The notes below the pieces were generated by a model. The model saw only the letters and a list, made by a program, of their open reading frames with translations. It had not been told where the DNA came from and searched no databases. A stretch of DNA of 32,220 bases, taken from NCBI GenBank assembly GCA_030550675.1, contig JAUQOW010000023.1, positions 1 to 32,220 on the forward strand. Reading direction: 5' to 3'. A program made the position numbers and the translations under genes. The stretch is from Chloroflexota bacterium. GTDB taxonomy: Bacteria > Chloroflexota > Chloroflexia > Chloroflexales > Roseiflexaceae. Positions 25,056-32,220 of the stretch are shown in pieces. How positions within the stretch are numbered: the stretch's first letter is position 1; each line of letters starts with the position of its first letter.

Positions 25056-25089
25056 GCGCGCCCTCTTCGACAGGCTCAGGGGGCGCGCC
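25055..25089 (-). repeat. Constant-loop hairpin repeat, copy 4
   Basis: A 12-bp stem GGCGCGCCCTCT/AGGGGGCGCGCC (one G-T pair) around TCGACAGGCTC, the same loop as copy 2. It lies 130 bases beyond the stop of the oxidoreductase gene on the minus strand. Confidence 0.8.
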
Positions 25090-25218
25090 ACCGTCGATAT
25101 GCCCAAATAAACACCTGATCTTCATCAGCCCGCAGCGCTCTGGCACGACTGGATGACGTTCGGAGACCTCATCAACCGCCTGCCAGAGCATGCCGATTGT
25201 ATGAAGTTCACGCCGCAA

Positions 25219-26190
25219 TCACTCGACTCGTAACACAAGTTTTCCGGCATTGCGGTTCGCTTCCATCACCCGGTGCGCTTCGGCAGCGTCGCGCAGAGGG
25301 TAGATTGTATCGATGACCGGACGCAGTTCGCCGCGCACGAATTTATCGCGCGCAAACGCGACAAAATCGGCGGTAAGGGCGATCTTCTGCGGCAATGGCG
25401 TGCGCCGCAGGGTCGTGCCGGTGACGCGCAGCCGCTTCGCCATGATCGGCGCCAGGTCGATCTGCCCGGCTGACCCGCCCAGGAACCCGATCAACTGCAA
25501 TCGCCCGTCAAGCGCCAGGGCTTCGGTATTCTGCCGCCAGTAGGGAGCGCCGACGAAATCGAGGATCAGATCGACGCCGCGACCGCTGGTTGCCTCAAGC
25601 GCACGCGCTGCAAACGATTCTTCCCGGTAGTTGATTGCCAGTTCTGCGCCAAGTTCACGGCAGAGCGCCAGTTTCTCCGCTGACCCGGCGGTAGCGAAGA
25701 CGCGCGCGCCAGCAACCCGCGCCAGTTGAATCGCTGCCGTGCCGACGCCGCTCGCGCCAGCGTGAACGAGCACCGCTTCGCCTGCCTGCAACTTCCCCAG
25801 GGTAAACAGGTTGAGAAAGGCGGTGAGAAACGCTTCCGGAATGGCAGCTGCCTCTTCAAACGACAGGTTCTCCGGTATGCGCATCGCCATGCCAGCCGGC
25901 ACGACCGCCAGCTCAGCGTACCCGCCGCCGGTGACGACTGCCATGACCCGGTCGCCAGCGCGCCACTGACCGGCGGGCGTGATCACCTCGCCAGCGAGTT
26001 CCAGTCCCAGGATTGGCGAGGCGCCCGGCGGCGGGGCATAAACGCCGCGGCGTTGCAGCAGGTCGGCGCGGTTGACCGCCGTGGCGCGCACCCGCACCAG
26101 GAGTTCGTCGGGACCGGGAGTCGGATCGGGCGCATCATCGTAGCGCAAAACATCGGGACTGCCTGGAGTGTCGAACAGAATGGCTTTCAT
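25219..26190 (-). CDS. NAD(P)H:quinone oxidoreductase, zinc-independent MDR family
   Basis: 323 residues of the medium-chain dehydrogenase/reductase superfamily, quinone oxidoreductase (QOR/PIG3) branch. It would reduce quinones or enones with NADPH. The N-terminal GroES-like domain has VRATAVNRADLLQRRGVY and GLELAGEV; the Rossmann domain has VLVHAGASGVGTAAIQLAR, and the coenzyme loop is in AINYREESF. The catalytic-zinc cysteine and the structural-zinc four-Cys loop are missing, as expected for this branch. The start at ATG 26190 follows GAGGAA and overlaps the stop of the Rsm22-like gene upstream (ATGA), so the two are co-translated. An in-frame open stretch to 26235 is not needed. Confidence 0.92.
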   Translation of the reverse strand: MKAILFDTPGSPDVLRYDDAPDPTPGPDELLVRVRATAVNRADLLQRRGVYAPPPGASPILGLELAGEVITPAGQWRAGDRVMAVVTGGGYAELAVVPAGMAMRIPENLSFEEAAAIPEAFLTAFLNLFTLGKLQAGEAVLVHAGASGVGTAAIQLARVAGARVFATAGSAEKLALCRELGAELAINYREESFAARALEATSGRGVDLILDFVGAPYWRQNTEALALDGRLQLIGFLGGSAGQIDLAPIMAKRLRVTGTTLRRTPLPQKIALTADFVAFARDKFVRGELRPVIDTIYPLRDAAEAHRVMEANRNAGKLVLRVE

Positions 26191-27203
26191 GGTTGTTCCT
26201 CGAGCGTCTGTCCCCATTCGAGATGTTTGACCCATTTGAAGGCGTCGCGATCGCGCTTGAGCGCGCGATGCCGCAGCACCCCGTCGCGCGATGAGATCAG
26301 GACTTCTGCATACGCTTTGTTGAAGGTCGGCTCGCGGATGACCCGCCCCCAGACCGGGCGTTCAGGCGGAAAGCGGGCAAGCGCGGCATAACTGTATTTG
26401 GCGTCTTCCCACGGCGAAGGCGCGTCGCGCGCGCGTCGCTGAAACTCAGGACGGCGCAGCCGCTGCGGGAAGTGGCACCAGTCGTCGATCAGCGGGCAGG
26501 GACGGTCGTGGGTGCATGGCGCAATCGTGAATGCGCTATCGGCGAGCAACTGATCGCGCGCAGCACGCACCACGGCAAACCCGACCGGCGTGCCAGGTTC
26601 AACGATGAGAAGCATGCCGCGAGTGATACGCCAGGCGGTTGTCACAACCGTGCTGCGCTCATCAGGAGGTATCTCGCCAAGCACATGACCGAGCACGACC
26701 AGATCGAATCGGATGCCGCGTTCGACGGGAGCTTGCAGCATGCGTTGCACCCAGCGCGTGCTGCGCAGCGCCGGATTCGTGCTCGCCCGCGCGAAATCGC
26801 GCCCAAGCGCAATCAACGCAGGCTCTCGCTCCCAGGCGGTCAGGTCGCGGAGCGATGGCCAGCATGTTGTTGCTGCCCACAGCGCCGTGCCGGGTCCGCT
26901 CCCCATATCGAGCATCGTTTCCGGCGCCCACGAGGGAATCCGCTCAGCCGCAGCTTTCATCGCGCCATACAGTTGCGCGTAGGTTGCCGGCATGAGGAGC
27001 GCGGCGTAGCCAAGCGCATCGAGGCGGGTGCGCACGGCTGGCGCTGCGCCAAGATCATCGAGGGCGCGGTACTGTTCGCTCAAGGCGCGCGCCGTGTTCA
27101 GCCAGCGCGTCTCTGAAACGCCCTCCAGCGCCTGCGCAATAGCGCCGCGCAACTCGGCAGGGAGCGCGATCATGCGCGGATCGGGCGGCAGACGTTCGAT
27201 CAT
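26187..27203 (-). CDS. Rsm22/METTL17-family ribosomal small-subunit methyltransferase-like protein
   Basis: 338 residues. This family acts in assembly of the small ribosomal subunit; in mitochondria METTL17 is reported to carry an iron-sulfur cluster. The SAM-fold motif is MLDMGSGPGTALWA (residues ~97-110), then LGHVLGEIPPDER and LLIVEPGTPVGF. Three cysteines follow in PCTHDRPCPLIDDWCHF: Cys230, Cys236 and Cys243 (Cx5Cx6C). The C-terminal part ends in LRHRALKRDRDAFKWVKHLEWG. Where homologs usually have a further Cys in a ..CTPDG-like turn, this protein reads ISSRDG. The start is ATG 27203; an in-frame TTG lies 6 bases upstream. Catalysis as a methyltransferase is not certain for the family. 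Confidence 0.85.
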   Translation of the reverse strand: MIERLPPDPRMIALPAELRGAIAQALEGVSETRWLNTARALSEQYRALDDLGAAPAVRTRLDALGYAALLMPATYAQLYGAMKAAAERIPSWAPETMLDMGSGPGTALWAATTCWPSLRDLTAWEREPALIALGRDFARASTNPALRSTRWVQRMLQAPVERGIRFDLVVLGHVLGEIPPDERSTVVTTAWRITRGMLLIVEPGTPVGFAVVRAARDQLLADSAFTIAPCTHDRPCPLIDDWCHFPQRLRRPEFQRRARDAPSPWEDAKYSYAALARFPPERPVWGRVIREPTFNKAYAEVLISSRDGVLRHRALKRDRDAFKWVKHLEWGQTLEEQP

Positions 27204-27277
27204 ACGCAACGGCGAACCTCGTCAGTGTGCGCAATCGCATTCCAGCGCCGTCATGCGGCGTGGCGATGCACTTTGTC

Positions 27278-27286
27278 ATTGTATCA
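27278..27286 (-). promoter_or_regulatory. Possible extended -10 promoter for the Rsm22-like gene
   Basis: The minus strand reads TGATACAAT, an extended -10 element about 75 bases upstream of the start at 27203. No good -35 box is seen. Confidence 0.3.
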
Positions 27287-27444
27287 CCAATCCGGGAACA
27301 GCCTCCACCAAAGGTCATACGCCGTTGGACAGAAGCGCCGCACTGGAATCATCCGGCGATTCTGTCGTTCGTGGCTGTTGCGCGGCGTCGTGATGCGCTA
27401 GTGTATAGCTGGCAACTAATGAAATGTACAAGGAGGCGATCGCA

Positions 27445-27882
27445 ATGCTAGCGCAACGGAATCAATCGTTTCCCTGGGGCGCAGTGATCTGGTCGAGCGT
27501 CCTGATGGCGCTTATTCCGATAGGCGTCGCATTTGCCGTCAGCGTCGGGTATGGCGTGATTGTCGGGTTTCAGACGCGCGGCGATCCCGAAGCGATCAAT
27601 GCTGCTGTGGTGGCGCTCGGCAGCGCTGCCTGGTATCTGGCGCTGCCGCGAGTCCTGCTGGCAATCGTCGCATTCTGGCGCGGTCTGCACCTGGCGCGTG
27701 TCGCCACGCCGGTTGTTCTGCCGGCCGTAAGCGCTGCATTGCTGGCGCTGATCCTCCTGATTGTGCTGGCGATCACCGTCTTCAACGCCCCGCTCACCGG
27801 CGAAACGGCCATATTCATCGCGGTCGACGCCGTTATTCTGCTGGCGTGCAGCCTGGCAGGCGCCAGAGTGGCGCGGCGGTAG
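27445..27882 (+). CDS. Small four-helix membrane protein of unknown function
   Basis: 145 residues with four hydrophobic helices: WGAVIWSSVLMALIPIGVAF, the AAVVALGSAAWYLALPRVLL region, VVLPAVSAALLALILLIVLA, and IFIAVDAVILLACSLAGARV. Loops are short, with a basic segment (WRGLHLARVA) between helices 2 and 3 and an Arg-rich end. I chose ATG 27445 because AAGGAGG lies 8 bases upstream; ATG 27424 is in frame but has no ribosome site. I do not recognise the family. It lies between the divergent Rsm22-like gene and a repeat copy; a link with the ABC permease gene downstream is possible but 264 bases separate them. Confidence 0.8.
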   Translation: MLAQRNQSFPWGAVIWSSVLMALIPIGVAFAVSVGYGVIVGFQTRGDPEAINAAVVALGSAAWYLALPRVLLAIVAFWRGLHLARVATPVVLPAVSAALLALILLIVLAITVFNAPLTGETAIFIAVDAVILLACSLAGARVARR

Positions 27883-27989
27883 TTGCGATCCGTGTGCCTG
27901 GATAGTTCTGGGGGAAGGACGGCGCAGGCGGCATCAACTTCTTCAATGATGATGAAGAGTTCGGCAGCGCCAGGACGATGCGGGCGGAA

Positions 27990-28092
27990 GCTCTGACTGA
28001 GATCGTGAAAGCCCCCGGAGGGGCTTCAATGTATTGAGCGAGGGCTTTAGCCCGCAGCTCAGAGGACACGCGGCACGGCAGCGCGGGCATAC
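27990..28092 (-). repeat. Dispersed single copy of the 126-bp repeat, inverted
   Basis: Read on the minus strand it follows the same order as the tandem units at 24532-25007: CGCTGCCG..CGCGTGT, GAGCTGCGGGCTAAAGCCCT, CGCTCAATAC, the AGCCCC/GGGGCT hairpin and ACGATCTCAG. It occupies most of the gap before the ABC permease gene, ending about 55 bases before its start codon. Confidence 0.75.
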
Positions 28093-28146
28093 CGGATTTA
28101 TGTCCAGATCCTCATAAACCGTGCGAGAAGAGAAGCGAGGGAAGCC

Positions 28147-30609
28147 ATGATTGGAATCGGCGCGCGCTGGCAAAAAGTGATACGCGACCTGTGGCGCTAC
28201 AAAGTACGCACCCTGCTGGTGGCGCTGTCGATTGCCGCCGGGGTCAGCGGCATCGGAACAGTTGCGCATATGTACACCATCATGTCGCGCGACCTGGCGC
28301 AGAGTTACGCTGAGGTTCGCCCGGCAAGCGCGACGCTGTACACCGACGACGCTTTCGACGACGACATGGTGCGCGCCGTGCGTCGTCTGCCGGGGGTCGC
28401 CGAAGCCGAGGGGCGGCGCAGCCTGATGCTGCGCTTCCGTACCGCGCCGCACCGCCCGTGGCAGTTGATCGAACTCTTCGTGCTGCCCGACGACGGCGAG
28501 ACGCGGGTGAGCAAGGTGCGCCCTGAAATTGTGTTTGAACCCGATCCTGCATCCTGGCCCCCCGGCGCCTGGCCCCCGCCGCGTCGCACGATTGTGCTCG
28601 AACGCACCTCATTGCTGGTTGGCTACCTGGGGCTGACGCGAGCGCGCCTGAATGACGTCATCACCGTGGAGACCGCCGACGGACGGCTGCGCGAGGTGCG
28701 ACTGTCGGGGCTGGCATACGACTTTTCCCGCATGCCAGCCACTTTCATGGGGCGCGCCTACGGATACGTTGACCGTGAGACGCTGGAGTGGCTCGGCGGC
28801 GCGCCCGGCTACAACGAACTCTACCTGCTGACCGATAACCCTGCAGATGCGACGTACAACCGCCGGATTGCGGAGAACGTTCGCGCCTTCATGGAGCGCG
28901 GCGGCGTGCGTGTGACGCGGATCGACGTGGCGCGACCGGGAGAGTTGCCGTTGCACAACTACTTTCAGGCGATCACGATCGTGCTCGGCGCGCTCGGCAT
29001 CCTGGCACTCTTCCTGAGCGTGCTGCTGGTGACAAATACGATCACGGCGCTGCTGCTGCAACAGATGCGGCAGATCGGCGTGATGAAAGCGATCGGCGCG
29101 CGTCCCAGGCAGATTGCGGTTGTCTATGCGGTGTATGCGCTTGCCTTCGGCGCGCTGGCGTTGCCGCTGGCGCTGCTGGCGTCGCGGTTCGCCACGGAGT
29201 GGTTCGTCAGCTTCCTCTCTTACTTCCTCAATTTCAAACTGGGAACCTTCACAACCCCTGCCAGCGTAACCGTTCTGCAACTTGGCATGGCGCTGCTGGC
29301 GCCGCTGCTGGCGTCGCTCGCCCCGGTGCTGACCACGGCGCGGCTGACGGTCCGCGAAGCGCTTGCCGGCCAACGCGAGGAGCAGCGGCGATCCAATGTC
29401 CACTCACCGGCGTCCACGCAAGAGGCGCCTGCCGCATCCTGGCTAACGGCGCTCATCCCATCGCCGGTGATCCTCTCGCTGCGCAATGCACTGCGGCGGC
29501 GGGTGCGTCTGGCGCTGACGTTGACGACCCTGACGCTGGCGACGGCGATTGTCGTTTCGGTGTTGAGTGTGCGCCGTTCTTTGTTTGAAACGTTTGAGAT
29601 CATTCTGGCAACCTCCCGCCATGATGCGCTGGTGACGCTGGTCCGTCCATATCACGTGGCGCGGGTCGAACACATTGCCCGGCAGACGCCTGGCGTGGCG
29701 TATGTTGAAAGCTGGAGCGGCGCCATGGCGTACCGTCTGCGCCCTGACGGGAGCGAAGGACCGGCAATCAGCATCATCGCGCCGCCCGCCGAAAGCGCGC
29801 TCTTCACGCCGGAGATGGTCGAAGGGCGCTGGTTGCTGCCAGGCGAAGACCACGCGCTCGTCATTAACGCCGATGTGCGGCGCTTCGAGCCGGACCTGCG
29901 CGTTGGGCAGAGCGTGACGCTGACGATCGGGAACCGCGAGACGGAGTGGACAATTGTCGGCGTCACGCGAGGGCTGCTTGGTGTGCCCTTTATGTACGCC
30001 AGCCAGCCGTATCTGGCGCAACTCACCGGCGCCGTCGGGCAGACGCGCGAGATCCGGGCGGTTGCCAAGGCGCACGATCCGGGAACGCAACGGCAGGTGG
30101 CGACGGCTTTGCGAGAAGCGCTGGAAAACGCAGGAATGCGCGTCGAGGTTGCCTGGACGCGCACCGAAGAGCGCGAGCAGGCAGCCACGCTTATCAATAT
30201 CATTATCTCGTTCCTGCTCACCATGGCGGTGCTGCTGGCAGTCATCGGCGGCTTGGGGCTGTCGGGCACGTTGAGCCTGAATGTCATCGAGCGCACCCGC
30301 GAAATCGGGGTCATGCGCGCGATCGGCGCCTCAAATGATGCGTTGTACCGCATTGTGATCGGCGAGGGGATGGCGATCAGCCTGGCAAGCGCCCTGATCG
30401 GAACGGTCATCGCCCTGCCGCTCGGCTATCTGTTGAGCAACGCCGTGGGGTTGGCATTTTTGCGAGTGCCGCTGATCTACCACGTTGCACTGGACGGCGC
30501 CGCGATCTGGCTGGCAGCAGCGGCGGGGATCGGCATTGTCGCCAGTGTACTGCCAGCGCGCGCCGCCATTGGCTTGACGGTGCGCGACACGCTGGCGTAT
30601 GATGGATGA
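28147..30609 (+). CDS. Large ABC transporter permease with two FtsX domains
   Basis: 820 residues: helix 1 at ~20-42 (RTLLVALSIAAGVSGIGTVA), an outside domain to ~275, a first FtsX domain with three helices (~278-415, loop QQMRQIGVMKAIGARPRQI), a further helix near 455-475, a second outside domain, and a C-terminal FtsX domain (~680-815, loop ERTREIGVMRAIGASNDAL). This is the double-module layout of permeases used in lipoprotein or peptide export and in antibiotic sensing. No ATPase gene is adjacent, so the energy partner must be elsewhere. The start at ATG 28147 has GAGGGAAG upstream. A two-component pair follows 273 bases downstream. Confidence 0.92.
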   Translation: MIGIGARWQKVIRDLWRYKVRTLLVALSIAAGVSGIGTVAHMYTIMSRDLAQSYAEVRPASATLYTDDAFDDDMVRAVRRLPGVAEAEGRRSLMLRFRTAPHRPWQLIELFVLPDDGETRVSKVRPEIVFEPDPASWPPGAWPPPRRTIVLERTSLLVGYLGLTRARLNDVITVETADGRLREVRLSGLAYDFSRMPATFMGRAYGYVDRETLEWLGGAPGYNELYLLTDNPADATYNRRIAENVRAFMERGGVRVTRIDVARPGELPLHNYFQAITIVLGALGILALFLSVLLVTNTITALLLQQMRQIGVMKAIGARPRQIAVVYAVYALAFGALALPLALLASRFATEWFVSFLSYFLNFKLGTFTTPASVTVLQLGMALLAPLLASLAPVLTTARLTVREALAGQREEQRRSNVHSPASTQEAPAASWLTALIPSPVILSLRNALRRRVRLALTLTTLTLATAIVVSVLSVRRSLFETFEIILATSRHDALVTLVRPYHVARVEHIARQTPGVAYVESWSGAMAYRLRPDGSEGPAISIIAPPAESALFTPEMVEGRWLLPGEDHALVINADVRRFEPDLRVGQSVTLTIGNRETEWTIVGVTRGLLGVPFMYASQPYLAQLTGAVGQTREIRAVAKAHDPGTQRQVATALREALENAGMRVEVAWTRTEEREQAATLINIIISFLLTMAVLLAVIGGLGLSGTLSLNVIERTREIGVMRAIGASNDALYRIVIGEGMAISLASALIGTVIALPLGYLLSNAVGLAFLRVPLIYHVALDGAAIWLAAAAGIGIVASVLPARAAIGLTVRDTLAYDG

Positions 30610-30611
30610 TG

Positions 30612-30641
30612 GGTGCGAAGGTTGAAGGTGCGAAGGTTGAA
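30612..30641 (+). repeat. Two direct copies of a 15-bp unit
   Basis: GGTGCGAAGGTTGAA occurs at 30612-30626 and again at 30627-30641, starting 2 bases after the permease stop codon. Confidence 0.85.
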
Positions 30642-30650
30642 GACGCCCCC

Positions 30651-30748
30651 GCCCCTTGAGGTCTTTGCCGGAGACTTGGCGGGCGCCACGGAACCTTGCC
30701 AGCGGAATGGTCCCCGCGCCCGGCGCGCACGAATGAACCTCAAGGGTC
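30651..30748. repeat. Inverted-repeat-ended unit, copy A
   Basis: A 98-bp unit with ends GCCCCTTGAGGT (30651-30662) and ACCTCAAGGGTC (30737-30748), complementary at 11 of 12 positions. It is one of two head-to-tail copies filling the space between the permease and histidine kinase genes. Confidence 0.75.
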
Positions 30749-30764
30749 TTGGGATGGACGCCCC

Positions 30765-30861
30765 GACCCTTGAGGTCTTCGCCGGGGATCACGAGGTGGG
30801 ACGGAATCTCGCTGGTGGAATGGTCCACGCGCCCGGCACGCGCGACTGAACCTCAAGGGTC
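30765..30861. repeat. Inverted-repeat-ended unit, copy B
   Basis: A 97-bp unit with perfect 12-bp ends GACCCTTGAGGT (30765-30776) and ACCTCAAGGGTC (30850-30861), ending 21 bases before the kinase start. The interior resembles copy A only partly (shared GGAATGGTCC and GCGCCCGGC blocks), while the ends are kept. Confidence 0.78.
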
Positions 30862-30882
30862 TGAGGGAGACGCGGGAAAGTC

Positions 30883-32199
30883 ATGTCGTCACAGAGACAA
30901 CAACCCGGAACCGCACCCCTCCGCGCACTCTCCGACGCAGTGCGCGCGTGGTGGCGCGCAGCGCTTCCCGACCGCCCAATGATCGTTGCGGTGGTGATGA
31001 TCGTCGGCGCGCTCATCGCCGCTGTCACCGTCCAGCCCGACGTACCGCTCTGGCGACGGGGGGTGGTGGTCGGCGCGCTGAGCATGCTGCTGGCGATGAA
31101 CCTGATCCCGTCGTCGTCCAATCTTCGCCCGCATTCGACGCCGCTGGGCAACGTGGCGATCTACCTGAGCATCGCAAGTGCGCTCTATTTCATCGCATTC
31201 GGCATGAGCAGCGGACCGGCGAGCACAGTCATTTCGATGCTCCTGTTTCTGCTGGTTGGTCAGGCGACATGGACGCTGCCGCTGGCGGCGGCGCTCGTCT
31301 ATGCTGGCGGAATGGCGTTTGGCGCCTGTGCGCTGATCGCATTCTTTGCCGATCTGGAGATGGCGCTGCAAAGCGCGGCAACGTTCAGTTTCGGCATTGT
31401 ATTTGTGGTCATGTTCGTTCAGCTTTCCCAGCGGTACGAACAGCAGACAGAGCAGGCGGAGGCGCAGCGCACACGCGCCGAGGAACTGCTGGCGCAATTG
31501 CAGGCGAGCCACGATGAACTGCGCGCCGCACGCGAACGTGAACTGAGGATGGCGGCAATCGAAGAGCGGGTGCGCCTGGCGCGCGACATTCACGACGGTC
31601 TGGGGCACTACCTCACCATCCTGAATGTCCAGTTGCAGGCGGCGTCACGCCTGATCCAGCGCGACCCGGAACGGGCGGCGGCGGTCATCGCCACTTGCCG
31701 CGAAGTAGCGCAGACGGCGCTCGACGAGGTGCGGCGCAGCGTCGCCGCTATGCAACCATCGCCGCTCGACGGTCACTCGCTTGATGTGGCGATTGAGCGT
31801 CTCATCGATGACTTCCGCATCTCGACCGCCATTGATGTTCGCTTCGTGCAGACGGGCGATCTCCCGGCGCTGCCGCAGACGCTGGCGATGACCCTGTACC
31901 GCGCCGTGCAGGAAGGGCTGACAAATGCGCGCAAACACGGGAATGCCTCGCGGATCGATGTCACGCTGACATGCCTGCCGGACACGGTGCGCCTGACGAT
32001 CCGCGACAATGGTCAACCGACCAATGGCGCCGCCGAAGGTGGCGGTTTCGGATTGACCGGATTGCGCGAACGGATCGAACGACTGGGTGGCGTGCTGCAC
32101 GCCGCGCCGCATCCCGACGGCGGTTTTCTGCTGGATATTACAGCGCCAGTTGCAATGGCGCACGAGGTGCCCCATGATACGGGTGTTGCTGGTCGATGA
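30883..32199 (+). CDS. Membrane sensor histidine kinase, NarL/LiaS type
   Basis: 438 residues. The N-terminal ~180 residues contain about six hydrophobic helices with short loops, so the signal is probably sensed within the membrane. A coiled coil (~185-228, Gln/Glu/Ala-rich) leads to the HisKA_3 motif RLARDIHDGLGHYLT with His237 as phosphoacceptor. The HATPase has its N-box in RAVQEGLTNARKHGNAS, the G1 box in IRDNGQP and the G2 box in GGGFGLTGLRERIE. The last 26 bases overlap the response regulator gene. The ABC permease upstream suggests an envelope-stress or export-linked system, but no regulatory site shared between them is visible. Confidence 0.92.
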   Translation: MSSQRQQPGTAPLRALSDAVRAWWRAALPDRPMIVAVVMIVGALIAAVTVQPDVPLWRRGVVVGALSMLLAMNLIPSSSNLRPHSTPLGNVAIYLSIASALYFIAFGMSSGPASTVISMLLFLLVGQATWTLPLAAALVYAGGMAFGACALIAFFADLEMALQSAATFSFGIVFVVMFVQLSQRYEQQTEQAEAQRTRAEELLAQLQASHDELRAARERELRMAAIEERVRLARDIHDGLGHYLTILNVQLQAASRLIQRDPERAAAVIATCREVAQTALDEVRRSVAAMQPSPLDGHSLDVAIERLIDDFRISTAIDVRFVQTGDLPALPQTLAMTLYRAVQEGLTNARKHGNASRIDVTLTCLPDTVRLTIRDNGQPTNGAAEGGGFGLTGLRERIERLGGVLHAAPHPDGGFLLDITAPVAMAHEVPHDTGVAGR

Positions 32200-32220
32200 T
32201 CAGACCCTGATCCGTCAGGG
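32174..32220 (+). CDS. Response regulator, start only (cut by window end)
   Basis: Only the first 15 codons plus part of the next are inside the window: MIRVLLVDDQTLIRQ. This is the beginning of a receiver domain, with the two acidic residues that hold magnesium after the first strand. Its start lies 26 bases inside the kinase gene in another frame. A NarL/LuxR-type output domain is expected from the HisKA_3 partner but cannot be seen. Confidence 0.88.
   Translation, partial: MIRVLLVDDQTLIRQ

Noticed and set aside
24181-25218. A 345-codon minus-strand open frame and a 151-codon plus-strand frame through the repeat island
   Set aside because: They stay open only because the 126-bp unit is a multiple of 3. 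No ribosome site, no family features, and the frame also runs across the MITE-like element and hairpins.
27360-27420. Promoter for the four-helix membrane protein (TTGCGC with TATAGC)
   Set aside because: The spacing is 20 bases and the -10 is weak, so I do not call it.

Overview
The window looks like chromosomal DNA of a Chloroflexota bacterium, most likely a filamentous phototroph of the Roseiflexus type. This is an inference from the high G+C, the strong AAGGAGG-type ribosome binding sites, the gene families present and the many short hairpin repeats between genes; no rRNA or photosynthesis gene is present to settle it. I see no tRNA, rRNA, CRISPR array or intact insertion sequence. Coding density is high and most neighbours on the same strand overlap by 4 bases (ATGA).

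Layout. 1-4.3 kb (+): the 3' part of a membrane cellulose-synthase-like glycosyltransferase, a STAS anti-sigma antagonist, its probable HATPase anti-sigma partner, a one-helix membrane-anchored protein of unknown function and a HAD phosphatase. 4.3-6.8 kb (-): a short Flp pilin, a soluble DegS-like histidine kinase and a dolichyl-phosphate-mannose-synthase-like glycosyltransferase. 6.9-10 kb (+): two tandem paralogous polytopic membrane proteins that resemble GT-C glycosyltransferases, divergent from the synthase that could supply their lipid-linked sugar. 10-11.2 kb (-): a MacB-type ABC permease without its ATPase.

11.4-21.5 kb (-): one long transcription/translation operon, nusA - ylxR - infB - rbfA - methyltransferase - DHH phosphoesterase (nrnA-like) - truB - ribF. 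It is followed without a break by an AvaI/BsoBI-type restriction-modification pair. The methyltransferase start overlaps the ribF stop (ATGA) and the endonuclease start overlaps the methyltransferase stop (ATGA). The R-M genes are clearly AT-richer than the operon, so they look imported yet are joined to an essential operon. A promoter and a terminator-like hairpin lie in the nusA leader; rimP is not upstream, where a divergent comM-like gene sits instead.

21.8-27.2 kb: comM-like AAA+ ATPase (+), a CPBP-type membrane protein (-), a 1.07-kb gene-free repeat island, a zinc-free quinone oxidoreductase (-) and an Rsm22-type ribosomal methyltransferase-like protein (-). The island holds a 237-bp element with terminal inverted repeats, 3.8 copies of a 126-bp tandem repeat and a pair of constant-loop hairpins. 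27.4-32.2 kb (+): a four-helix membrane protein, a large two-FtsX-domain ABC permease, a pair of inverted-repeat-ended units, a membrane histidine kinase and the start of its response regulator.

The points most worth a second look are the R-M pair fused to the nusA-ribF operon, the hairpin pairs with a constant 11-base loop but changing, still complementary stems, the 126-bp repeat family, the two GT-C-like paralogs beside a polyprenyl-sugar synthase, the ~150-residue insertion inside the glycosyltransferase core, and the Rsm22 protein that appears to lack one cluster cysteine.
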